From the NCBI RefSeq assembly GCF_910591885.1, contig NC_063272.1:14954364-15018363 (forward strand): a DNA stretch of 64,000 bases. The letters are read 5' to 3'. This document shows, in pieces, positions 49,801 through 61,332 of the stretch; position 1 is the first letter of the stretch; the number at the start of each line of letters is the position of its first letter. Both the position numbers and the translations under genes were made by a program. This stretch comes from Bombus terrestris. Lineage: Eukaryota > Arthropoda > Insecta > Hymenoptera > Apidae. The notes under the pieces were generated by a model. The model made no database searches, was not told the DNA's origin, and was given only the letters and a program-made list of their open reading frames with translations.

Positions 49801-52630
49801 CGGTTTTACAGACAGTCTCGCCCGTAGCGAGCTTCCCTATGAATGGCCACTCACATGCTACGTTGCAGCGAGCGATGTCGTTAATTAATAAAACCGCGAA
49901 AGCCTCGCGATAATTGGTCAGAAAATGATGTGCTACGAAAGCCGTGCTCGCGAAGTAACGAATTAAGGTCGAGCGGTTGCAATCGCGAGTCGCCTGCATT
50001 CGCAGATTCGCGAATGGTTCGTCGTAATGGCTCGTCGCGGCATTAAATTCCGAATCGTTCGTTTCCAACACCCGGAAAACCGCGTCGCCTCCTATTCATC
50101 TTGGCTTCGCGTTCCTCGAATAGCGACAACGCGAACGTTTCGCGCTACAATTATTCCAACGATGTATATTTCAGCTCGAATGACGTGTCATTAACGGCAG
50201 GTTTCGATCGAACGGATGCGGACGTCGACTTTTCATTCGCCGGAAAAGGTCCGTTATCGACGCCATCGAAACAACATCAACGTGTTCCCGAACGATATTT
50301 ACGAGAGTGTTTCTGTAAAATTTATACGCGATGCTACCGAGTAGTTAGTTTCTCGGGTCGTAAACTACAGAGAGCAGTGGTGGCGTGCGTGTGCATCGCC
50401 GTTTCACCAGGGACTTCTTAAAACCATGTTCCGTAGGCTGAAACGACGGCCCTTTACCAATCCTTTCTCCCTCGCGTGGAAAACGTCGAGTCAACTTTTC
50501 AAGGACGTTGAACATTCGCGCACAGAGATGCTCTTCTCTCGAAGGGGCGTCCTAGGATGAATGTTTTTGGGAGGAACAGATCTCCCGGGGTACGTCCGAC
50601 CCGTGAAACACAGCCACGTACGGCCTGCGACGATTAATATTAATCCGCCAACCAGAGGAGGGAAAGAGCAACATTAATATCAATGTACGCGTGTGTTTAC
50701 GAGCAGAAGTAGAAAATCGCGCGAGTTTATCTCGCGAACGAATCATCCGATATACGTTAAAATGGTAATTTTCGGTCTGTCGTACTTACAAGTAACGTCG
50801 ACGTGTTTAAACCGCTTTGGACGGGGTAAGGCGTGGAAAGAGAACCCAGCGGAACTTTCTTTATATCGAAATATACTCGTAAGAGAGGTTGATAGATTTT
50901 TATGCTCGAGTTGCATCCGCGTCGCGACGAGTATCTTTTCTTTAGCCTCGATACCTCGCACAGTGGGAATTCGCGAGTATAGGCTGAGGAAAGACGTTAA
51001 AGTATCGCGGTGTTTGGTGCATTTCACAAATTGATCATGCGCGGGTAAATGTTCGTGGAAATTTGTCTTTCGAGGAAAGCAGGTGGAACGAGCAAATGGA
51101 GATTGACTATTTGTTCCTTCGCGTGTACACTATGCCGTATCAAGAATCGCGAAGTTTTCGAGCATTTCCTGGAATTCCTCCATAACCGCGACAAACAACG
51201 TTTCGTTCTCGCCGCAGCCTTCGTTCCCTTTTTTACTTTCGAGAACTTGCGTTTGACAATTTTCGGTATTTTTTCACGAGCGAAGCTTCCATTAATTTCA
51301 CGGCGTTATTAATTTCTCAAGGGGTGCAGTACGCGGAGAAATCCCAAGTCAACGTCGTACTGCGCGCTTCTAAGCGGAGCAGAGAACGCGCGAGCTCCCT
51401 GTTTTGCTTTCATTAGCCGAAGCTGTTTACTCGCGTGACGAGCTCGAGACAGGTTGTTACATTCGCTCGATACTCGGGCAAGGCCGTGTTACAAGCTTCG
51501 AGAAAGACGCTTGCTTCTCGACCGGTAGCAATAGCCGGTGAAATCGGTGAAAAATGAAAACTCGATACATTGGGAACTGCTGCGTGATTTTCGAGAGGCC
51601 CGTTATCGCACGATCTCCGCTCTCCCTTAAAGTCGAGAATCTGTTGCGAAGGTAATCTGAAAAATTACGATTTTATTCATGAGCCGTATCCGCGTCGATC
51701 TACGAGAAGGCTGTGCAAGCAGACTCTAAAGAGAAGAAAGGAGGTTGTGGAAGAGGCAGGGCCCGCGACGATTCAATCGCTCGTCTTTTCTTCCACTGAA
51801 ATTCCACGGGAACGAACGCGACCCTTCTCCGACATAGCTACGATTTATTTCACTCTGAACAGATGATTTCGCTTGAACTCGACTTCTACGCGACTAATCA
51901 TTTACATTTTAGATATTTCTGTGAAAAAAGAACGGGTTTATGATCGAATCTGGCAATAGAATCACAGATTAATCCGTTTTCCTTAAAGGATTCTATCGGG
52001 AAAAATCTGACAAGAAATCGTGCAAGTCACTGATACGTATATCGTTTGAAAATTCAGTTTCAATTTTTATGACAGAGTTGAGGCAATTTCTCATCGAAAA
52101 AGGTAGAAGGAACACGAAAATACAGACACGTAGCAGGATAAAACAATAGAAACTGCACGAGACTTCCCTTGTTTTCAACTTTCTACCGGCTAAGGAAGAC
52201 AACTGTAGTTGCAGGGCAGCGGAAAAAGAGACGGCTTGACGTTTCCCGTGAATCTTTAAAGCAGGCGCAGTTAGCAACCGGAGAAGTACAAATGGCTAGC
52301 GCCTTCGCGCATCGATTATTCACGAGGGGTCACGTTAAATATGTACGCTTTCATGGGGATCGGAGCTTGTCCGGGGATGGCTTCTTTGCCGGGGAACGAG
52401 TTTCACAGTCGACTGTCTTTCCGGCTACGCGTCTTTCCATAGCCCCGTCACCAGCGTGCCAACGAGGGGTAACTTGCATAGGAAATCGGCGAATTAAAGA
52501 AGACGACCTTGACTCCACTGACCCAGATTGGGGTTGGGTGCATACAGTAGATGCGTTGACATTTTCATGACACCCTTCTGACTTATGTCGTACGTTAAGT
52601 ACTTGCAGTATAGCACGAGTTTATTTTTAA

Positions 52631-53219
52631 CACGTTGGGTCGCCACGTTACCCATATCTATGTGACGGGTATACTTCCGTGGAGGAGCGTCATCCAAGTA
52701 TGGATGACGTTCTTCTTGTTCGAGTTAATTAAATATAGGATATTATGTATAGGATATACAACATAGAAATATTAAAAACACACTATACCATACTTTTTAT
52801 TAATTTATATTCTGGATAAAATATTACATTATGCTATATCGCATGGTATTTATTAAAACAAACCAAACACATTTGGATAATTGTAGACTTCGTCGTCATT
52901 ACTCTCCTCACTTTCAAATATATTTTCACGCTGTTTACTGAACGTTTTGAGGATGAAAAAATCACCGATGTACGTCTCACAAGTATGCTTCTCGACTAAA
53001 TGAAAGATCTGAGATATCTGCCATGAAATCCCTTGGAATACTCTAGCTGAAAAGCTTATCGCTATCTCCATTTCAGAACTAAATAATCTTTTCTTTACAA
53101 CGAATCGACGGCGATAAACAATGAATCCCCGCTTGTCGCCCTATTTACGTTCTGCGTACCGGCGGTCGGATTTGGGCCCCGCAGGAAACTTAGCCGAATC
53201 ACGCTGGGCGACCAACGTG
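52631..53219. mobile_element. Non-autonomous piggyBac-like element, 589 bp, TTAA-flanked
   Basis: TTAA occurs at both ends (52627-52630 and 53220-53223). Immediately inside are terminal inverted repeats: left CACGTTGGGTCGCC, right (reverse complement) CACGTTGGTCGCCC, which match over 13 bases with one G insertion. TTAA target duplications with short terminal inverted repeats are the hallmark of the piggyBac superfamily. The left end also has an inner inverted repeat, CGTCATCCA-AGTA-TGGATGACG (52687-52708). The length is far too short for a transposase, so this would be a MITE-like derivative. Confidence 0.65.
52856..53140 (-). other. Open frame inside the TTAA element, unknown
   Basis: The frame is open for about 95 codons, with an ATG at 53071 giving 72 codons. 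It ends in an acidic stretch, FESEESNDDEVYNYPN, before the stop at 52855-52853. It does not resemble the DDE catalytic core of piggyBac transposase. It may be captured sequence, a decayed N- or C-terminal piece, or chance in an AT-rich insert. Confidence 0.2.
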
Positions 53220-56200
53220 TTAAAAAGCGAATCGAAGAGTAAACCATTACTTGGAATTTCTATAACATTCAGTAGAGCAAAATCCTACGAATTAACTTCG
53301 ACTAATCCTCATACTATCTCGCACCAAACATCGGCTTACTAATTTATACGCATTAACTATGACACAGCAAACCCTCAAGTTAGGAGCGCGAGAAAAGATG
53401 GGGCAACGACTACACGTGGAATTAGGCGCGTGACGATCGTCGAAATACCACTTCCCGTACAAAATCCGCTCCTAAATAGCGTGCGTGACTTTATCCGCTG
53501 TTTCCTTCTGGTGGACTATCCTCAGACATCTCGCGAAGAACATTCCACCGCCCTTCCATTCGTTCTCCTCAAATCTTTCTGGTTACGTCTATATATTTTA
53601 GAGAAATGGCCATGGCGCGCGATGAGAGCGCGTGCCGCGATTGTCACGAATGCAAGGCTGTACCTTAACGAGACCCTCCAAACCACGCGACGAGGATTAC
53701 GTGAAATATGGCGCTCCCTTCTTCCGTTGCATAACTCAGTCGCCCCTGGCGAAGATACCAACGCGTCGGATTAACGATAACGGATATCATCGCTGCGCCG
53801 AACTTACGAAATTTCGCCGCAGGGAAAATGTGCTTTATCTATGGAGGAATTAGTTCATTTCCGTAGAACATTAGGAAATTAGAAAGTCCCAAAAATTCCT
53901 CTGTAAGGTGAAGTTTACGTTATACATGCAATGGTCGATAAAGAAAGGAACGAATAAAATACTCGTTAAACGAACAAAAGCTACGTTCTTATTCGCCCCT
54001 AAGATCCCATGATTCTTCCTACACATGCAAGTACTATTATACAAGCCACAAACGTACGAGCAACATAGCGCGTTTTCTGTCAAATCTCCGGTGCAAGTAA
54101 ACTCGCATAATGTTCCCCTCGGGCAGATCAACAAACTTCGAACGTTCAACTTCGAGCAAATTAACTCCGCGTAAAATACAGAAACGGTTGAACCCTGAAC
54201 TCGTTACCTCACTCCGAGGAGGCGTCGGATCGCGAGACTCGCGAAGGAACAGCGTGTTTAGTTCGCGTTTATTACCGAGTCGAGCTCGTGACACGGATGA
54301 GGAAAAGGACGCGTAAACGTAGAAATCTTAAACGTTTATATCAGCCGCGGGGTTGGGCGTGGCGGGGGGCGGTCGAGCAAAGGGGGTTGTTGGAGAGATA
54401 GAGAACTGGAGATTTGCAGCTTCTCCGGCTGGGAATTATATGCGAGGGTAGATCCCTTTGGGCAGATAGCCGCGACAAATTTCAAGAAAAATATGTCTCC
54501 CCCGCGCTACCCTCTCTTTCTTTCTCTGTCAAGTCCACCCCATGCAGTCAGCATACCACCCCTCGACGTCTAGCGTCCGCTCGTATCCTGCCGATGGCTG
54601 CGAGCCGTTTACCGGGCCGAGCGCTGATGAGAAAAATATCTAAACGTAGATCAAGTTCGAACCAGGCCGCCTCGTTAAACTGCGAAAAGTGGTCCGGATG
54701 CCGGTATTACCGGGCCATCGGGAACCCGGTTCATCGAGGGTGCGTGTTCGATCCTCCCCTGCGCGAGAACATTCGAAAGGGAGCGAATATCGAAGAAAGC
54801 GTGCTCGTGATACGAAGTGGGAACCGAGGAGTTTAAAGACGAACACGTTTTCGTCGATTGAATAAATTGCCCCGATCGAACTCGTTCGATCGAATTTATG
54901 AACTGTGTTTAAGAACTGTGTGCAACAATTTCGTAATTTAGAAATTCAAATTCGAATTTAAACTTCGATTTCAGGATGATGCTACCTTTGGCCGTGGTGG
55001 CTAAACACGTCGGGTGTCTAGGTCCGTTGTAAGCGGTGGCAGACGCGTCGTTAGACATCAATGCGACCGACCTTCTCACTTCGCGGCGCAGCGTGGTCGA
55101 CCTAATACTAATAAGTGTCTCGTACGATCATAACTCTTAATAAACGGAGCAAGCGGCGCTCCTAATGGTATTTCGCGAGTTGCCAACTCACGAGAGTGCA
55201 CTTTCATGTTTGCCGACGAAAAGACCGGTCGCATATATACGTGGGTAACTCGGGATGCAATTTACTCCGCCTCAGACGGACACGGATCTGTCGCGCTCTT
55301 TTCTTCGAGCTGCGCAGCCGATGAATTGTACCGCCGATTTCAAACCTCATCTTTCGATGCATGATTGAGACATATCCGCTCATTTCTCTCGTTCTCGGAT
55401 GAACTTGTCCATTACCACGGTTTTCTCCGTCCTTTAACGTTGAAATAAGCCGTGAAGATTTTTTTGTAATTCCACTTAAATATTCATATAACCACCGTGG
55501 ATTAATATCTGACAAAAAATAGGACTAAAAATGGTGCGAGTAGCGTGGGTTGTTTTGAAACGTCAAGCTTTATGACTTTTTTCACGAGCGTTTAAAACAA
55601 TCTCGCCCCTTTGTGACGCGCGTAGATGGTACGCACGGGTTGCTTATTCGGCATTTGTTTTTCCAAATTACGCCGGTGAATAATTCATGAAGCTCGCTCG
55701 TATGAATTTATATTAAAACTCTCTTGGCCTGCCTAATTTCAATGTTGCTTATTATGCAGTATTGTTACGTGGCCGGTTGTATACGTGCATCGGCGTATCC
55801 GTGCTAGCCGCAAAATCACCGCGAAAGGATTATTTACGATTCAGCCGTTGCCTGGACTCGGCGATGAACGAATTTCACGCGTTCGAACGTTACGTGGATG
55901 CTTCTCATTTTGTACCTATGTTTCCCCCTGGAATTTGTAATAACATAAAGAGGAATTTTATTCCACGTTTTTCATTCGTTTCCTACTCAGTTTTACGCGT
56001 AAAGCTTTCGCATCCTGTTATATCACAAACGGCGAGAAAATTTCTTCAATCGCTCGTAAAATTTTCTTCGAGTCCACCCTGCTCCGTGAACGTCTTGCGT
56101 TCTTATTACGCCACGCACGGGACTGTATATCATCCGTCGACACTTATTGACTCTTAGAAGGCCCGATTGAAAAGTAGGTGCGTCCGTGTGTCATTTATTA

Positions 56201-59200
56201 CTCGACTAAACTGGCACCGATGAGGGAATAAGCCGTGAAGAAGAGAACGACCGAGACTCGTCGTCCACCCTTCACGAGGACCGCCGCGAAAGGGGATGAA
56301 AAATTGCTGAAAATTTCGGCAAAGCGAACAACCGGCCTTCTGTCCTTCGCCCCTTTTTTCGACTCTCCACTTAATAAAGTCGAGTCTCATTCTCTCCGAG
56401 CAGTGGTGACTTTCTAGGAAAAAAACGTTTTAAGCCGGTTGCCCCCAAGCGCAGACAAATTGCGTTATGGCTTCGACATGGCGCCTATGGCACGTGTACG
56501 TACACGCGTGTAGACGTTGATTTGTGACGCGTTTCAATTATCGATCCGCGTGTACGGCTTCGTTTTTGGCGTTAATAGAGTCATCGGTGGTTTCACGTGG
56601 ATATTAAGAGGCTAAATAGATGTTACGCGCCTGATGAACAACGCAGATAGAAGAATGTGGAAGAACAAGATGTTAATACTCGTGTGTTCGTCACAAACTG
56701 CGTTAACATGTTGCGCAAAATTACAGCGAAAGTCCGGATTTCCGATCTAAATACGATTTAAAAAAAAGAAGAAAAATTCAGGCTTGAAAGAAAGGTAGGC
56801 AGAAAGGAAGAAGAAATGGATTAGGATATGTAACAATAAAGACAACTCTTGTTTGTGCTATTTCTGTTATCAGAGTTAATCCGCGTCTGGCTGGTAACGG
56901 AGAAGCCAAAAAGGGTCCAGCGTCACGTGCCATCCGTTGTTCGCCTTCCTCTGGCAAATACGCCAGTTTACGACAAAAGCAGCCTAATTTACGCTACAAT
57001 CCGTTTTTTACAGGTTCGCGACGGCGCGATTGCTCACACGAAAGGCGCTTTAAGGACTCGACTAGTGGCTCGAGAATCGACCTTGCACGGTCCTGCCGCG
57101 TCTTTGAAGTTCGTCGAGCCACGGATTCCCTTGGTTTCGCGTTGTCGCGTGCAGAAGCCGGCTCTCGGGATTAAACGCGATTCGTATATTAGGTACGTAC
57201 ACATGCGTACAAAGCAAGCAACGTTAGACAGAGGTGGTGGAACGGCGACTGTGTCGCGGGGAAACGCTCGAGGCTGAAGGCGCGGATTAAGCATGCCGGG
57301 CCCGCGGAAAGTGTCGTAAATTGTCTCCTGGCCGACTAAACGAGGATACGCTGTAGCCTCGCGGGCTAAATGATAATTTCGGCTCGCAGCGTAGACTATA
57401 GAATGGGAGGGTGCATGGAAAACAAATGGTGACGGGAAAGGAAGGTGGTTTTTGGTCGAGGTCGCAAATAAATTCCGTCGACTGGACGTGTTTCCTTAGC
57501 TTGGATTCACTTTCTTTCTGTGTAACTTTGCGATCAATATTGGTTTTAGGATGCAAATAAAGTTTTGTATGTTTTTGGCAAATGAGTGTGCGTTTATTTA
57601 TCCAATCTTGATAGCTTCCGAGCGAAAAACATAGTTGTGAAGGACAAAATGACGGTAAATCTATCGGATCACGATGAGAGTTCATCGCATGGTATCGCAC
57701 GAGAGCCACGATCGACGCTCCCATAAATTCCACCCAGACCGGAGCGCGCACCGAATAATTTGCACCATCTAATTACCGACGATTACTCGGAACCTTCGAT
57801 AAGATCTGCGGAGAGACGAACAGTTGCAGCGACCGCGCGTTAACGCGCTAGCGAAAGCGGTTGCCGGAAAATCGATGCGAATTCCTCCCGGGGACATTCC
57901 ACTTTCTTTACGACCGCTTCGAAATCGAGCGAACGCACGTTCCAGGTCTCCTGTCCATTAAATATGCTTGCGTTTACGCGCTAACGTACGTGCTCGGTCT
58001 AACGTTAACTTCTCACGTTCACGTCTGAAACCGCCGCAAGAGAAATCTATCCGAAATCCTTGGAGACCCAGGTCGAGAAAACGGACAACGGGCAGCCGAG
58101 AGAAAAAACCGAATAAAATATCAGAATCAACGGAATCCCTATAGGCAAGCACACGGTAGCGCGGTGTAAACTCGAGCAACGTGTCTCAGCCACGTACGCT
58201 TCAAGTCGCAGCAGTAGTCACGCCTGTGCAGAAGGACCGCGCTGCATCAAAGATGCATGAGATTCCTCTTCGACGCGAGTGTTGACGTGGTCTACCAGCT
58301 ATTTCTACGTGCTGAAGAAAAAAGAAGAAAAAAAAAAATGAAATGGTTAGACGAAAGGGACGAGACGAGTCAGAAGGGTAAAGAGTCGAATTTCCGTGAT
58401 GTCTGGTCCGACAATACGCCGCCTGGGTTAAACGGCTGTTCATTCAATAGCCCCACTGGTCCAGACTCGATAAACCGACTTGCCGTGCCCTCTGGTTGCT
58501 CGTAAACCGTCCTTGCCCCTTGGCCCACCCTCCACCCCCGATTATTCTTGCACCTTTTTTTCCTTCGAACCTGCGCGACAATTCTTCGCTGGCCCGGGGC
58601 CAGTATCCCGTCCTTCATCCATCCTTTGTTAAAATTTATGGTAAACGAGGCTACCGATTCATCCTCGCGCGCCCATGTACCATGGAATCGATGATGGTCT
58701 ATTTTTTTCTTGAGTCAGGACGATAACTTTTAGTAGCTCGGCAAGGAGTTGAGAAGGAATTCAAGCGCCAGGCGTTACTGTTCTCTGATCCTCATTTTAA
58801 TGCACCCTCTGCTAGCGAGGCACTTCACCTGTCAATAGCTGCTCTATGTCACGGCCACGATACACTTGGAATATTTTCTCGGTACTTGTATCGCTGTCGT
58901 GGGTAACAGCGTAAAAGGCAGATACTTTCGTTCTGAAGGATTTTATTCACTTAACAGCGTGGCACGTGAACTGCATCAAATCAACATCGATATATTCGCG
59001 TTCTGAATTAAAGAGACATACCGATCAACATCTATTTTTCTAAAAATGAATATATACGAGACTTGAATACGTCAAATAACAATTATTCTTTATGTTTATT
59101 GTTGATCATCCGATGTTTGTTAGTACCGAATGACAGCTTAAAATCTACAACCTCGACGAAACCATCGCGCCGTTACAACGAGACATACGAACTCGCCACG

Positions 59201-59471
59201 GTGTCGTAAGGTTAGCGAGACAATTAAGAAACTTGAAAAGAACAATGGATTTTTATGCGGCGAGAAAGTTCCGTCTCGCGTTCGCCACTAATTTTAAACT
59301 CCAGACGGCCGCTGGCCCACGATGATTTTATTGTCCTCCATGTAATGCGAGTTTCTTGCTTCTAGAAACAATCTTTCCCTCCTTCTACCAACTTCGACAA
59401 TGCTTCCTCGTTAAGCGACTACGCGTGACCATGGACTCGTTAAAAGCCTCGCTAATGTTTCCTTATTTCTT

Positions 59472-59487
59472 AAAAAAAAAAAAAAAA
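59472..59487. repeat. A16 homopolymer
   Basis: Sixteen uninterrupted A within non-coding sequence; no element is recognised next to it. Confidence 0.9.
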
Positions 59488-60976
59488 TTCTGGTTCGCAC
59501 GTTTTCCAAATGATTAAGAACCAGCTGTACGACGGTCCACGCGATTAAGGTCGATTGGAGTACCATTCGTCCAGACGCGTTCCCGGACCGTCTATAAAAC
59601 TTGAAAGTCCTCGCAGAGCGATTTCAGTTTCCAATGGTAGGAGGCGTGTTTCCTCTTAGGTGCGCGTCCGTTTTCAATTCCTGGACTTCCGTTGTCCAAG
59701 GGAGATCTGTCAACCGCAGACCTCGCTCGCTTTCTCGCGAAATCTTTCTCATCGTAAAACCCGGACCTGCTTCTCTGGTTCTCCACGAGTTTCAGAAACT
59801 TTAATCCCCAGAACGGGGTAGAAAGGAATGAATGGTTGCGAAACGGTTGGTCGTTACCAGTTTCTAATTAACTATCGATTTTTCCAGCAGCGAAGAATTC
59901 GAAGAGCGACCTTCCGCTAGATCTATATTGATCTCCCTTTTTCGAGACGAATGGAGCAAAGAAAGATGTCGACGATTCTCTTTTCAGTTTCGCTCGCATT
60001 TCGATGAAAGTGATAAAACCGACACATGGATCGGAACGCGGAATTCAAGGCAGCTTTCAAGGATAGCTTTCTTCAGGTTAACTGAAGCCAAGAGAGAGAG
60101 AGAAATGGTCCTCCATAGTCTCGAATTGATAGTTTCTCGTGGCGGGGGTTCACATGCGGCCGTGTAGGCCGTCAAAGTAAATGAGCGACCCTCTCCATTT
60201 CTCCGGTTCTCCTTTCCTCGATCGTCCCCGAGTTACGTCCTCAGCCTCGAAAGCACTCACATTGATTTGTTCGCAACTCCTGGTTTATAGCCTCTCCTTA
60301 ACCGGGGACATCGACCACTCCCGTATCGGTTCCGATAAAACCTGCCCCTCGACCGTCTGTCCCTTCGTCTATCGACCGTTAATTCAAATCGTTCAATCGG
60401 TCTGAAAAGGCTCGTTCGCGTGGGCACGCGTCAATCTTCGAATAACGACGTTACACGGAGGAAACGAACGCCAGGGAACTGCTGCAACATATCCATGAAG
60501 GAAGAAAGAGGAACGTCTACCCGAGGGTTAGACGACTCCAGGAGACTATTTAGCTTCGTTGCAGCAGAAGAAAATTGATTTTTATAGCGTCGAATCGAAC
60601 GGTGAAGTGAAGTGAATTGTCTTAAGGATACTCCAAGAAGAGTCTCTGCTCCTATTGGGAGGAATTTTAAGGAAAACCCTCTGTCTCAGCAGCGATGATG
60701 TTAGAGATAATATTGCGAGCTGATTGTCATCTGAAAATACGGTGTTAAGCTCCGATGGGAGGATCGATCAGAACGAATTGGAAATTTGACTGAATTTCAT
60801 TGGCTACTTTCGTGGTAATTGATTAAGCTGATTGAGATTGTCCATCACGCTCGGAAAATTATCAATCGGATAAATACAGACAGGAATTATATTGATTAGG
60901 TAAGCAGGAACGTCTCGACAAAGCGATCTGCAGAGGCGTTAATTAGTCATCCGAGACGGTCCAAGGCAATGAATGA

Positions 60977-61035
60977 TTTAGTGGACCGGTCGCGCCTCAC
61001 AAAGAGGTTTCCCGTGTTCGAGTCCCGGTTATGCA
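60977..61035 (+). pseudogene. tRNA-like remnant (tRNA pseudogene or SINE head)
   Basis: A box B-like GTTCGAGTCCC lies at 61016-61026 inside a T-arm with four of five pairs (CCGTG/CCCGG). About 30 nt upstream is a box A-like TAGTGGACCGG and then a CCTCACAAAG anticodon-loop-like segment (CAC, valine-like). The acceptor stem halves do not pair, so it is not an intact tRNA gene. Confidence 0.3.
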
Positions 61036-61269
61036 TATTGCAGGAACGTGCCCGTCATTCAAAATCCCCCCGTTCAGCATGCTTGTAGCCAGTTCACCCT
61101 TTTTAGCATGGGATCAACGGTACGATAAAAGACCTTCATCCATGTGATGACTTTCATCAGTGTCATATATTTTCGAGACAAATCGCGAGAGGAGGATACT
61201 AAGAATAAATAAATTCTTCTATTTCAAATTACCACTGTAGTTTACTTTAATTCATTTTAATAATCTATT

Positions 61270-61332
61270 AATTTATCTATAAAATTGATCTATAAAATTT
61301 AATCAATTTATCTATTTAATTTATCTATAAAA
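61270..61332. repeat. AT-rich array of AATTTATCTATAAAA-like units
   Basis: Four or five degenerate copies of a unit containing TTTATCTAT or TTGATCTAT, in a sharply AT-rich island. Confidence 0.6.

Noticed and set aside
49586..50071. 161-codon minus-strand open frame, considered as an upstream kinesin exon
   Set aside because: There is no KIF26-like sequence, no suitable phase-0 donor, and the plus strand is also open; it is treated as chance.
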